Source: Sweltsa coloradensis
Taxonomy: Eukaryota; Arthropoda; Insecta; Plecoptera; Chloroperlidae
Direction of reading: 5' to 3'
NCBI GenBank assembly: GCA_024449915.1
Contig: JAMZAV010000159.1
Location: forward strand, 868,001 to 932,000
Length of the DNA stretch: 64,000 nucleotides
This document shows, one piece after another, positions 23,084-34,995 of the stretch (position 1 is the first letter of the stretch; every line of letters starts with the position of its first letter). The notes under the pieces are model-generated. The model ran no database searches, was not told the DNA's origin, and saw nothing but the letters and a program-made list of their open reading frames with translations. The position numbers and the translations under genes are program-made.

Positions 23084-26000
23084 CAATGTAATAATTTACA
23101 CAACAAATTTACACATGTTTAATAACAGAACATCTGTATGTTATCTGAGAAGTGATCGTGTGTGGTAAGTTTGTGGTTTGGTTAGGGGGGGGGGGGGGGT
23201 ACCTGGTAAATAAATAAACGACAGCAGTGCACACTTTCCTTTTTTATTCATTCAACAAACAGTATTCTGTTAAAGTGTATACAAACTCACCCACTCACAA
23301 AATACAATTATGAAAATGTAGTCACTAAAACTGCAAGCCACTCACTTTTGTGCCCAAGTTACACTACAACAGTTGGTTCGTGCATGCCGCTTGTTGTATC
23401 GCAATAACCTACTCTGCATAATATAAAATGTAAATTTTTATCATAAAATTCTCTTCAAGTGGAACGAAAATGAAATAGGAATATTCCATTAAGTTAGTGT
23501 TTGGAAGTTTCATGCATTGGGTCAATAAATGTGGATCAATACGCTGGTAGGGTGCGTGACACGGCTGTTGTGAGATTCTACTCTAATATGTGCATGCTTA
23601 CATTAAGAAATAAAAAAAGAATTGCTCGTATAGCAAGCCCACCTATGTTGATCAAATCTACAGCATAAACTCTTTCAAGTTGAAAACATGATTAAAACTT
23701 CAAATTGACAACACAACTTAATATCACCTGTCGTATCAGACAATTTTAATACTTCATAACTACCTTAATAGGCCTATTTTAATCATTTCTATAATGTATT
23801 AGAAATAATTGTTTACGTACCCTAGACTTTCCTGTATTATTAACTCGAAATGTAATTGCTATATATAAAAATATAGTTCAATGAATGTACATTGTCAACA
23901 TTATTTTAATTTTCAACATTTTCGCAAGTGACGTTGCACATTGAACCCACTTAAGAATCACTCATTGATATACTCATTGACGATGACTTCTTCATAACTT
24001 AGATTGGGTTCCCATTCCCCTCGTGAATACTCAAACCACAATAGCACCGAAACGATGCTAATGGAAATAAAATGTTGATTATACACCAAGCATAGAGCTG
24101 CCAAAGTACAGCGTTGCTCTTCATCTAGTGATAAGTGACGTACCAACTGTGTTGTTAATTTCCAGATGATTTTCTTCTTAACTTCATTCTAGCACCATAT
24201 TAATGACAAATTTTCTGTTTCACAAGTAATTAATTATTTTGACCATTAAAGTGTGCTTATGTACAATATCTTAACTCGATTTAAACTCTTGTATGCTAAG
24301 ATTGTTTCTAAAAAGTCTCTCTGCTTCAATGAAGAATGTTTTGTAATCTTTACCGAAAATACGCTTAGAATTGAATGTTTTACATCGTATGTTAAAATAG
24401 CAGTGTAAGCTCTATTTATAATTTAAAGCTCATATTATTTAAAAGCACAAGTATCTATCAAAGTATTTAGTAAAACCAAACATGTTTCTTCAATAATTTA
24501 TAAAAGAGATAACACTAATTTCAATTAGTCAAACGGTATATCATTATCAGGGATAAGATTTCTGGTCTCCTAACGTTTTCTAATCTACCTACATAGTATA
24601 AATTTATCATGTAAAAATGACTTATTGAGTATTAAAATGCAGTTCATTTTATTCTACAGTTTTAAAATGTCAACAGGTAATTGAACCGTTATTAGCGTCA
24701 ATATCTTTGATATGCTACAACTTTGTTTTAGATCAACTGTTGTAAAATTACAAGGACACTGTTTTGTACGTTTATATAACTTAAAATTGTATTTAATGCC
24801 TTTCGTAAATTTAGCTCGTTACATTGACTACATTTTTCTAGACAATATCGTCATGTTTAGAGTAATCAACAAAATGTTCATTATTTTTTTAACGAGCAAT
24901 AAAAAAGTCATTTGGAGCAGATGAGTTTACAATTTTATAAAGCAATTTGACTGTTCTTATTATCAATGAAGAAAACAAACATTTAAGTTTACCCATTTTT
25001 ACATCCAAAGCGCAAAAACTGATTCTATCTATTTAATTTCACATGCGCACAAGTGATAAACCTAGCATGCATTTAAACATGTAATAACACTTATTAGTAA
25101 GGAAGATTAATAAAATATATTGTTTAAAATTAACGAGTCTTGGCTGTCCCAAATAGTGTACTTGCCGTCATAAACTAACAAGAAGTACATTTCACATTTT
25201 GTAAATGTTAACAGCCAATGTTTAACTTGAACTTCTGAAAAATTCAAGAGTCGTTTTGTGTTTATAACTCAATGTATCGTCCATTCTTGAATACTGAGTT
25301 ATACGTAATCGGCACTCAATTAATTATGTTGTATTAAAGATTTACCGGAAAGCGACTGAGAAGAATGTCATTTTCATCGTCACGCTTTTAAATAACAGCC
25401 ATCATGTTTCTTGACTTCCAACATGAATAATGTAGTACTATTTAAAATCGAAGTCGTGCAGTTGCTAAACATGATTACCAAGCATGAAAATGTCAATTCA
25501 ATCGATCACTGCTTGAAATCATTCACGCCACTCACTGTGTTCACTTGGACTTCACAACAGACAGAATGCGTAATAGTTGAAGATGCGAGAGTCTTGCGTG
25601 CGGCATTCAAAGATACTATCCACAAGTCAATATCAAATAGTCGCAGCTTCCGAGTCTGAGCTGAGTTATTGTGTCATACCTCACCAATCACCAGCTCGTG
25701 TTCACCGTTGGGTCAACTAGAGTCAGTCAATACAATGCACGTAAATATGAAGTACGCGTTATGATGTAGTTGATCGACCAGCTTAAACGAAGTCATTGAC
25801 TAATTGTTTGACGAGCTTCGAAGTCTGAAGGCTCGTAGTTAGAAGGCAATTACTACACTAGTTCTTAGCCATTACCAGTCAATGTTCAAAACACAATATG
25901 GTTGAGGGCTAACGCTAAGATAAGTTCAAACACAACTATGCTATGCAAAAAATTAATAACATTTCTGATGGCAGTTATTCTGAACAACTTTAACGTAAGA

Positions 26001-26164
26001 TTAAACTATAAATAATCCGAACGAGTTATATCATGTTACTAAACATCGTACCTGGAAAAGCGAATTACCTACAACAAGTTCGTTAGCAGTACGCAATTGT
26101 ACAAACGAAGTCGAACCACATAATACGGTATAGCAGCGTACACGAAGTCAGTCAGTACCATCTG
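23084..26164. other. Non-coding stretch 3' of the channel gene
   Basis: A poly-G run (about 23185-23199) sits at the left. The rest is AT-rich. Minus-strand polyadenylation hexamers at 25032-25037 (ATTAAA) and 24648-24653 (AATAAA) could serve the Shaw transcript. An 82-codon frame at 25411-25659 on the plus strand has no recognisable features. Confidence 0.5.
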
Positions 26165-26340
26165 GAAGGTGTGTAAACAAACACCAACCATACTGTTGCG
26201 TAAAGAGCACCATTGTAGCAACATTTTTGAATTTCGGCCATGACCTCTGTCACTCGAGTCAACTTTGCACTGTAACGATGTAGGTCAAAGACCATCACCT
26301 GGGCACAAGGAATGTCACCGCCGTACAACGAAGTCACGGT
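26165..26340 (+). repeat. Direct duplication, copy A (3' side of last Shaw exon)
   Basis: This segment (GTGTGTAAAC...CCATACT...GTTGCGT...GTAGCAAC...GGCCATG...CAACTTTGCA...GACCAT.ACCTGGGCACA) recurs in the same order at 26899-27093. It leads straight into the 52-bp array, so the array grew from the 3' end of this duplicated block. Confidence 0.8.
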
Positions 26341-26590
26341 CAGACCATGATCTGGGCACAAGGATGTCACCGCCGTACAACGAAGTCACGGTCAGACCAT
26401 GACCTGGGCACACGGATGTCACCGCCGTACAACGAAGTCACGGTCAGACCATGACCTGGGCACACGGATGTCACCGCCGTACAACGAAGTCACGGTCAGA
26501 CCATCACCTGGGCACACGGATGTCACCGCCCTACAACGAAGTCACGGTCAGACCATCACCTGGGCACAAGGAATGTCACCGCCGTACATC
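26290..26590. repeat. 52-bp tandem array in the predicted Shaw 3' UTR (about 5.8 copies)
   Basis: Units start at 26290, 26343, 26395, 26447, 26499 and 26551, giving periods of 53, 52, 52, 52 and 52. Each unit contains CACCGCCGTACAACGAAGTC and most contain GGTCAGACCATGACCTGG, which holds the inverted repeat GGTCA-N5-TGACC. Copies differ by only a few substitutions (ACAAGG/ACACGG, ATCACC/ATGACC). The period is not a multiple of three and the array lies after the TAG of the last exon, so it is read as untranslated sequence. The open frames across it on both strands are by-products of its composition. Confidence 0.95.
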
Positions 26591-26616
26591 GGGTTGAGAG
26601 CGGTGTCTTCAGGATG

Positions 26617-26787
26617 CTACATGGACGTGTCCGGGGTGAACTGGTCGTCTACCAACTCACTAACGCTCGGAAGGTCTGACGAAGACTTGGATTTCAACGT
26701 CTCGTGGGGACCAAAAGCGCCCAATGGGCGCGGGATGATTTGATTCTCTTCGGATAAACGACCAACCAATGATGGCAAGAGTCGGGG
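26617..26787 (-). CDS. Shaw: Shaw-type Kv channel, last coding exon with stop
   Basis: This exon follows an excellent acceptor (cttctttttctag/CCC). It is entered in phase 0 and runs 56 codons to TAG at 26617-26619. The tail reads PRLLPSLVGRLSEENQ, IIPRPLGAFGPHETLKSK, then an acidic/serine-rich end SSSDLPSVSELVDDQFTPDT-SM. The final four residues DTSM fit the class I PDZ-ligand pattern (S/T-x-hydrophobic), so anchoring by a PDZ scaffold is possible but inferred. The composition (SSSDLPSVSELVDD) is typical of a real cytoplasmic tail and not of random AT-rich translation. In the sense direction a 52-bp tandem array begins about 26 bases after the stop. The nearest polyadenylation hexamers on this strand are ATTAAA (25037-25032) and AATAAA (24653-24648), so the 3' UTR may be about 1.6-2 kb. 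A distinct last exon further downstream cannot be excluded. Confidence 0.82.
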   Translation of the reverse strand, partial: PRLLPSLVGRLSEENQIIPRPLGAFGPHETLKSKSSSDLPSVSELVDDQFTPDTSM

Positions 26788-28258
26788 CTAGAAAAAGAAG
26801 AAAACATTAAAATGCAAATAAAGCATTGACAAACATTCTGTTTAGACGTCCAAGAGCCATAATGCCAACGTTGTAATGTAGTCATGTTGTTTGATATTGA
26901 AGTGTGTAAACGAAACACAAACCATACTAGTTGCGTCTAAAACCATTAGTAGCAACTATTTTTTAATTTGGCCATGCCTTCTTCCTCGAACAACTTTGCA
27001 TGTAGCATTTTATTCAAATACACCCCCGGTAACGTCAGCTCGTCACTATGGCGCCATGGTCAGACCATGACCTGGGCACATGGATGTCACCGCCACTTAT
27101 ATCACTTATATCATCATTCATTCTAGATTCAACGTGTATATACACACAACTTTAGTTTATGGTAGTATTTATTTTATTGTAATTATTATTACTATCATAC
27201 TACGAAGTAGGATTCATTTGATCAATAATTATTGCCTCTTATACAGAACGATAGGGGTAGTCCAAGTGAAACACTAAAAATATATTATTGTTGTTCGTGG
27301 ATCGCGTTATGATGTGAAAAACACCTTGATGACGTAACTTGCACTCAGGACTGCCGGTGGCGGGAATCAATCCACAACTTTCCGATTAACCGTTTATATA
27401 ACTCGTTAATCGCAAATTTTGAATTGAGTTGGTCTATGAATTATGGTTAATTTGACATTATGCATAAGTGTTGGTTTTCCTTCTGTCAACAAAGTATTGA
27501 CACACTTGGAGGTAAGGTTTAAAGTAGCGCTGTCATAAGGTCATGGTAAACTTGAGAAAATGATTAAACCCAGTTAAAGGAGTATTCATCCGTTAAACTG
27601 AAAAATATGTGTCATACAGGCTTATCATTTATTAACCTAGTAAGTATGAACCTAGTAAAAGAAAAAACTATGTTCAGCATTACTTTTTGTCATTTTTGAG
27701 CTAGGTAAAAATCTATAACATGAGAAATAACATTGCTACTATCTTTCTACCTCATGACCCAGCAAGTTTTTGGTCATAAATATTGGTCATTTTAGCGTAG
27801 GTACGCGTCTCTTTTAATGACAAATAGAATGTATCGTTTTCGTAAATTTGGTAAACGATTATCTAAAACAGCATGTTTTATCAAGAAGAGGTGTAATTTT
27901 GGGATGTATTTTTTGCGTATTTGTTTGTGTATTTGGGCACAGTCTAATAACGACATGATTTTTTAAATGGACATTTTAGCTTGGCAGTATGCTCTAGTAT
28001 TAGCGTGAAATCAAAATAGGATTTGAAAGCCTATTTTAAATATCATAAAATCGTTGATCTTACTAATTTCTGTAAGAAAAAGCTATAAAGCTTAAATTAT
28101 CAGATATTATTTCTTAAATTGGAATTAAGTTTTAGTACTATGCTAAAGAATGTGAGGTAAAAATACATTTTTGGGGTAACAGCCCCTTTAAAGTATGGCA
28201 AAATAAATGTTTTGCTCGTGTTTGTGGCAAGATATGCATTGTGCTATTGTTGCATCAC
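26788..28258 (-). other. Shaw last intron, phase 0 (about 1.5 kb)
   Basis: Contains the upstream copy of the duplication that flanks the last exon (26899-27093) and a short tRNA-like T-arm fragment (27340-27380). The rest is AT-rich and featureless. Confidence 0.72.
26899..27093 (+). repeat. Direct duplication, copy B (in last Shaw intron)
   Basis: A diverged copy of 26165-26340, offset by 734 bp, ending with a single unit-like block (GGTCAGACCATGACCTGGGC) that is not amplified here. Together the copies bracket the last coding exon. Confidence 0.8.
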
Positions 28259-28374
28259 CTGTAGGGGCAGAAGCAAGTCCGAGCTTCCTATAGTGGCCGC
28301 TCTAGGCAGCAGCGGCGCAGGTGCTATGATGGCGCGGGACGGCAACAGTGGTAGGCTCAGCTCGGTGTCATGAA
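28259..28374 (-). CDS. Shaw: Shaw-type Kv channel, C-terminal tail exon (Leu/Pro/Ala-rich)
   Basis: A 116-bp exon entered in phase 1 (acceptor ...tatttatttcag/TT) and left in phase 0 (CAG/gtgatg). It encodes HDTELSLPLLPSRAII, APAPLLPRATIG and SSDLLLPLQ, with no recognised domain. The donor is a weaker gtgatg. If it is ignored, translation adds VMQQ and stops at TAG (28244-28246), so this could also act as a terminal exon in some transcripts. Two things favour splicing: the phase-0 exit fits the phase-0 last exon exactly, and that exon is clearly protein-like. GC content drops sharply on both sides of the exon. The assignment rests on position, phase and composition, not on family conservation. 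Confidence 0.8.
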
Positions 28375-30110
28375 CTGAAATAAATACGGAAATATATGTT
28401 ACATTGTTAACGAACAAGTACGATTACTAATCCCTAAATTTACAAACAGATATTACTGATTATTAAAGCGTTTTAATTATTCGAGGTCTTACTAAAATAA
28501 TCCCTACATAAATGGTAATTTAAATACAAATCGCGTAAACACATGCAATATAAGGATTAAACATACTGTTGATACAATATATAACACAATGTTTTTAAAG
28601 GTTATGTTGATTTCGAACAAATCATTAAAATCATCCAGTAATGAATTACGAATGTGACCACAACCCTGGAGATTGAAAGTTAAAATTTTGACTGTGGTTA
28701 ATTCTTTCTTAGGGACTCGTTTGAAAAATATAATAATATAATGTTATTTTATTCTTATGATTAGCTATTCTTAATGTTAGTTAACGCAGTGACAGGTTGC
28801 TTTGAAGCCTTTTGACGCATATCATATAATTGGTTTTGTTCATGCTGTGATCACATTCATATACTCTTTATTGATTACAGTGCTATATCAGAAGGAGCAA
28901 TGACTTAATGTGTCAATAATAATCATTCATATTATCTATGCTCTTAAATACGCAGGGATGAATGATTTCTGACAGTATTTTTATGGTCCAAACTTTTAAA
29001 GATTTCGATCTAAAAAGAGTGTTTTTACAAAAATTAAAAACTACAGCAGAACATAAACATGTAAATCAAAACAGAATAATTTTGGAATCACGAAATCCTT
29101 AAACATTTAAGTTATACTATAAAGATAAGGTTTAGCCCTAACTCAATACTATATTCTATCCAATAAACAATAGTTATTGAAATGATGAACAACTTGATAT
29201 TTAACCACATAAATATATGAAAGCGACAATAGTAATAATACATTTTGTTTTGTGTCCATTATCAATATACGGGACATAGGTTTTAATACAGTACAAATAC
29301 AATGTTTTAGATTGGTTGAACTGGCAAAAGCTTCCTCAATATTATCAATCAGAATATGATATCACATAAACTTGTTTTGTGAATAATATTTTACGTTTGG
29401 CAATATGTTTTAGACCGGCACCTCCACCATAGCTAAAATATTGATAGTTTAGTAAGTTAAGCATTACAAAATTCAATTACATACACAACCTTATGAAATT
29501 AAAAAAACGTTATGAAAAATATAATTTGTATATATTACATGCCAAAGTTATGAAACGCATTTAATATTTTTGCTATGGTGGAGGTGCCGGTCTGAAACAT
29601 ATCTGTAACAAAATAATATTAAAACATACTAAACTTGCATTTCTTATCAAATAAAAGTGAAAACTGTAAAGTACGTTTTAAACTATATTATAGTTATCAA
29701 TCAAACTATGGTTTGACTAAACTATATAACTGAGTGGATAGACTCTAAATAAAATTTTTTATTTATTTATTTAAAAAACAATACATATATCTATAAACAG
29801 ATAAAAACAAATTCAACAAAGTCAATAATGAGTAAATAAGCTCAGCAACAAAATGGTAATTATATGAGTAAAAACTAAATTTGAATGTGTAAACCACGAA
29901 GAAGTTTTCTCTGCAAAAAATGTAATAGGTCAAAGTTCACATTTTGTCAGCCGATAAACAAAAACATACAAGATTTTTTTTCTATTGCTACAGTCAATTT
30001 CAAGTTAAGCTAAGCTCATTCAACTATCATAGAATCGCATTTTGTTTTGAGCATATCGATGCTATCGTAGTAACTACCCCGTTTCTTGCAGGTAACTGGT
30101 TCCAACTTAC
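28375..30110 (-). other. Shaw intron, phase 1 (about 1.7 kb)
   Basis: AT-rich intron containing one clear MITE at 29403-29602 and nothing else recognisable. Confidence 0.75.
29403..29602. mobile_element. 200-bp MITE with CCGGCACCTCCACC inverted ends
   Basis: The left end ATATGTTTTAGACCGGCACC and the right end inverted, ATATGTTTCAGACCGGCACC, continue through TCCACCATAGC on both sides. The interior is AT-rich. Solo copies of the CCGGCACCTCCACC core occur at about 6452, 9551, 37866 (inverted) and 55356. Confidence 0.9.
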
Positions 30111-30275
30111 GTAATGGCCCCCGCGCCTGTAGCGGGTGCTGGTAGCTGTATCCGATGTCCAGGGTGGTTGGAGGACGCAGCGTGGCTGGAGGAGTCTTTG
30201 TGGTCGCCAGCTGCAGGCCGGGCACTGAGGGGCCTTGGAGCGCCAACCCAATCACGTTCACTCCATTCACAGTGC
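30111..30275 (-). CDS. Shaw: Shaw-type Kv channel, C-terminal tail exon (Pro/Thr-rich)
   Basis: A 165-bp exon in phase 1 at both ends (acceptor ...tatcttccag/GC, donor C/gtaagt). The codon split across the preceding junction is G/GC (Gly). It encodes a low-complexity cytoplasmic tail: TVNGVNVIGLALQGPSVPG, then a Thr/Pro stretch (TTKTPPATLRPPTTLDIGY) and SYQHPLQARGPL. No known domain is visible, and Shaw/Kv3 tails are poorly conserved here. The support is the matching phase, two consensus splice sites, the frame open across the whole exon, and GC-rich codon use against an AT-rich background. If the donor is not used, the frame stays open for about 31 more codons to a TGA at 30016-30018, which would give an alternative terminus. 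Confidence 0.85.
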
Positions 30276-32630
30276 CTGGAAGATAAGGGGTATGTTAAAC
30301 AAGATCATGGTCACATATTAAACATACGAATGTTTGGTTAGATAAGTATGTGCCTGAGTAATTTGTGTTTTATTTTCTTTATAATTTTAAGTTTTAACAC
30401 GTTGGTGTATAGATAGTTAGAAAGTGGTATATACTTTCACATTTATTTGTGTATAACCAAAAGTTGAGATTTTTTCAAACGGAATAAAGATATGACTACG
30501 AAAAATATAATTTTCGTTTTCAATATCACTTTGAATATTGGATGTGGTAGTACGAAATACAATAACGCATGCAATGTTCTTCTTTTTTATTAGCACTTTG
30601 AGCTACATGTGCTCATTAACAGGTGATTAAGAATTAATAACTGCGTGTTTTAACTTAATTGCCACACATACTTTATTAATACATTTACTATTGTATATTC
30701 ATTTGAAGATAAACTCAGTAATGTTATGCCAATAGTTCCAAAATCGATAGGAATGCCTTTGCTGCCATTGTGTTTGAAGTTTCACAGGATTTCGATACGG
30801 AATGCTCGATACTAAGGTGACAAAATGACAGTTCTGTCAATATCGTAATAAAAATGAAATTTGTTTCACCTAAATGCAATTTGGGAATGTGTACTGTAGC
30901 TAACGTGCTGGAAAGTGGGATGTGGAATTTCGGGTACTTCGAGTGTAAATAAATGGATAGGTACAAATCATGCTTCAAGTAGTCAATAATAATTGAGTTC
31001 GTCTGTCATTTAAATTATTTATACTATAGCTTGTACACAACACAGCATAATATTGATGTAGGCCTATATTATTTCTGTATATTATTGCAACTATCAGAGA
31101 ATAAACAATCCCACCATTTCCACCATTTCTTGCGCATTTTTTAAAGAATTACGGATTTTCTCATGCGTTTTGTTTTTATTCATTTTCATATTTTTTGTTT
31201 TACTTTCAGACTGTCGCATAAAGTTTCGCATTTATAACCACAATCCGTTCCGCGATTTTCTGGCACTGTTATATGAATCTGAATCTGAATCAGAACCTAT
31301 AGCCTATACGGAGAACAAAGCCTTCACTAAGTATTGATGGAGCATAAGTAAGATGATAAGGCCTATAAATATTATTTGTTGGTATGTATAGTAAACGAAA
31401 ACGGTTCACCTTGCGAGTATCTATTGAATCTAAAAACTATCTGACATTCTCAACTTATTGTTGTATTAATTTTCAACTTAAGACCTCGTTTCGACTGCTA
31501 GTTAAATAATACATTAAGATTGCCAGGAAACTTCCTTGGTTCGAATTCTGACATGTCGTGTAGATAAACAAATTAAAAACATATTATTAACAAATATCCC
31601 CTTCTAGTCATCTCTTTGCATTGCAGTATTTAGAAAGCCGGGAAGAATATTAATGGTGCTATTTGAATGAGTTGTTGTGTTAAACAAGCAGACATCAGTG
31701 TGATAATATATGAGTCACGTGACAGTAAAGAACCGGCCACTAGATGAATGAATAGCGTAGAGGTGCAGATCAGTAGTTCTCAGCTGACGACTCTTGCTCT
31801 TTACATCAGAGCGCAGCTCGTTTACACACAGTTGATGTACAAATCATCTTGTTGTAAAACATGTTAACCCTTATAAATGTATGAATTTGCAAAAATGGTT
31901 CACACATTAGTTTTTTAGGCGGCGTTTGCTTTTGTTTACTTTATTGGGTTGGTTTAATAAACATACGTTCTTAACATTATTCATACTTGAATATTTCATA
32001 CATATTATTTTGCTTTGATTCTTCATCACTGTGTTCAAAACTCGGTATTGAACCATGCGGACATAATATTGATTTCTTTATAAATGGAGTTGATGTATAA
32101 CTAACATTACACGCAACATAATTTAATTAACGTTCGCTATTCTCGTTAAAAACTGAATGCAGGGTAAACATAAACACCAGATTGAGTAAAAACTGAAAAC
32201 ATTGTGAAAAGCGCGTGATTGTTATAATATGCTACTCTACTATGCGAGAAACACTGCATCAGTTTATTGTGTCCGTTATATTACTATGATTGTATACAGG
32301 AAAATAATATTATATGAAATACTCTTGACTGAAATAATATGCAATTAGTGCTAACGCCGCAAGTAAAAACAGAAAACAAAACTCGTTGTAAAAGTTAATT
32401 ATACCTTTTGTACTATTTGTCACAGTAATTTAAATTAAATGAGTTGCACAGACAAACAAAAGATTCAAAGTCCCTTTGTATGATTACATAATTATAATAT
32501 AGATTAATTACGACTCGCATATTATATTTATTAAGTTATAGGTACAATTATTGTATAATGATTGCAACCAGAACCGTCATGTTTATTATATTATTTATAA
32601 TTTAATACAATTTAGAAGTTAAGAAATCCA

Positions 32631-32702
32631 TCCCGATCGGGTTTCGAACCCGCGAGTCTCCCACATTCCAGGTACGCGCCTTAGCCAATTGGACCACCGA
32701 GA
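32631..32702 (-). repeat. tRNA-like element (SINE head)
   Basis: The minus strand shows TCTCGGTGGTCCAATTGG, an anticodon loop CTGGAAT with normal T33 (GGA), and T-arm GCGGGTTCGAAACCCG. It is followed by TTAACTTCTAAATTG, the family tail. Confidence 0.75.
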
Positions 32703-32736
32703 CGGTAACTTTTTAACTTCTTGTAGTTGCATTATA

Positions 32737-32870
32737 GAATGTGGGAAACTCGGGTTCGAACCTCAATCGGGATGGATTTTTTAACTTCTGAATTGTATTA
32801 AATACTAACAATTCCAACTACGGGAGTGTTTCCCGACCAACCAAATCGAGAAATATTATTTATAGTTGTG
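32737..32870 (+). repeat. 5'-truncated copy of the same tRNA-like element
   Basis: Begins in the anticodon arm (GAATGTGGGAAACTCGGGTT), then CGAACC, the family tail TTAACTTCTGAATTG, CAATTCCAACTACGGGAGTG and AAATCGAGAAATATT. It lies head-to-head with the minus-strand copy 35 bp away. Confidence 0.8.
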
Positions 32871-34995
32871 AACTATACTATAATTAATACTATGTATCAA
32901 AAATTGAAATCTGAAATCTTATGTTATCACCAACACTAACAAAACAACCCACATCCCAACCACCCCAACCAAAAACAAAACCATACATTATACACATATA
33001 AATTTGTCTGCCTTAGAAGTATTTACAGATAGATTTCTTTAAAATATAACAATAATTTGATATAATTATGTAGATAAACGGCCGCTCGGTTGAAGTAGTT
33101 GAAGGTCCCGCCGGTAGGTGGCGCCAGCTGTTACGACGCTCGGTTCAATCGATAGACGCCTTGCGTCGGTATCAGTGACGTCCGCTCGACAACAGCAGCG
33201 CCTTTGTGTGACCGTTCGTAACCCTCGTCATAATGTGAAGTTTGTCCGCAAGACGAAATACAATTCATACCATTTTGTACTCGGTTTAATATTGCGGACT
33301 CAGGTTGAAATAGGATAAAATAACCGTCGGAAATAATATGCGTTTGATGTTTGGAAATCAAAATGTATTTAATCATAACAAAGTAAAATTTAATCAATAT
33401 ATACATTTTGATCTTGTAGGGAAAATGTATTGTACGTTTGTTGTTGGTGGTGTATTAGAAGAATCACCGAAATAAATAATTATATTCAAATTTAGAGTAC
33501 TCATTGAACATAAGTACTTTAATGAAGTGTATTATTAAAATAATTTTAAACATATTTTAATTGTATTGGTTACTATAGTCACAATGGTTTTGAAACATTA
33601 TTGAAATAAGTAATTACATCTAATAATTGTTATTGTGTTTTCTATAGAAACATGAGCAAAACAAATATACATATACACTTTAAATAAAAAAACTTACCTC
33701 GTCGAAAACGGGGAAGTGTTCTCATGTCGTGGTCGTTATCGTCTTTGTCAAGCTATATTGCCTAATATAAATGACGAATCAAGTATAAATGTTCTTCAAT
33801 CAAATGTTCAACCTGACGCATCCTAAGTCTCTAGTTCTGCAGGGTATACACGACGTCAGTTGTTTTGTAAACTATATTTGCATTGGTATGCCATTGGGAA
33901 ATGTTGTTGGTCAAACAATATCACACGAAATTACATTTTCCCAGCATGCTATGATACAGTATCTGTTTTCAGCATTGCATAGGAATACGAATATGTATTG
34001 TACACCTGTTCTGTAAAACGATCAAAACTTTGACAGTCACATAAGTGGATTTGTAGCTTACAGAGATTGGAATAAGGGAAGCTGAGTAGGTCCATCACTC
34101 ATCCGATAAGATGACTGTCGTCGGCAAATACAGTGTTGCTGTTGAGTTGCCAGAATAATGTTGGGTTCCATAGCGAAATAACACCAAAGAAATATAACAA
34201 TCCAATGATAGTACAGTACATTAATAAGGCCTACTCATAACCAGATGAGTAGGCCGTATTTGAAAATATGTTGTTGATTTTCATAAGTTTGTGTAGCCTA
34301 ATTTGATTTACATATTTTGAGAACATTATTTTGAGTGGAATGAAACGTAAACATTATGAAAATAATTCGCTTTCTTAAATGAATACATACACAAATACAA
34401 ACATAAAAAGTACATTCACAATAACGATTAGGAGGCAGTTATATAAGCATGTCATCGTGATCATGATGAACTGTTGCTATGACCAACTTTGCGTTAGGGA
34501 CATTATAAATGCAGTAATAGATGCAAAGGCGTACAGGTCCGTGTTGAACTAAACCTGTTCTCGTTGGTGTTATAATATTTCAGAGCAAGTCTGTGTCTCA
34601 TTGTTTGTTTTCAAGATAGCTGTTATCATTAATGCTCGATATAGTTCGAGCAGCACTGACTTAAATTTTGTTTTTTCAAGTAGGCCTAATCAGTTTAATT
34701 GATTATTGAATTGAAATAAAATTAAGTTTGGCGCGGTTCTTCAATAATTCGTAAACAGTTTATCAGCGTAACAACTTATTGAACATAAAAAATAACCAAA
34801 CATTGCAACTGTGATAACAAATTAATGTGTAAACAATATTTTACAATATGTTATATTGTGAATGAACGGTTGAAAAACATGACCTTAGTCTTTAAATAAG
34901 CTTAGGATTTTGGCTACGATGATGCTTGATAATTATCATCAATATTAATTAGTTTTGTGACGCAACGTGTTTCCTCACTGCGTGTTTGGACTCAC

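Larger units (their letters stand above)
30276..34995 (-). other. Shaw intron, phase 1 (about 4.7 kb)
   Basis: It holds a tRNA-like repeat on the minus strand (32631-32702) and a truncated plus-strand copy of the same family right beside it (32737-32870). A short GC-richer patch at 33080-33240 carries AGGTGGCGCCAG, which loosely resembles insulator-type motifs. That resemblance is weak and unsupported by anything else. The remainder is AT-rich with no recognisable feature. Confidence 0.75.

Noticed and set aside
25411..25659. 82-codon plus-strand open frame
   Set aside because: No family features; length is not remarkable for this amount of sequence.
26290..26590. CRISPR-like repeat array
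   Set aside because: Units are contiguous with no unique spacers, and the DNA is eukaryotic.
26399..26743. 114-codon plus-strand open frame over the tandem array
   Set aside because: It is antisense to the last Shaw exon and made largely of the 52-bp repeat, whose period breaks the frame between units.
33110..33135. Insulator-protein binding site at AGGTGGCGCCAG
   Set aside because: Partial motif resemblance only; similar TAGATGGCG words occur inside repeats here, so it is not informative.
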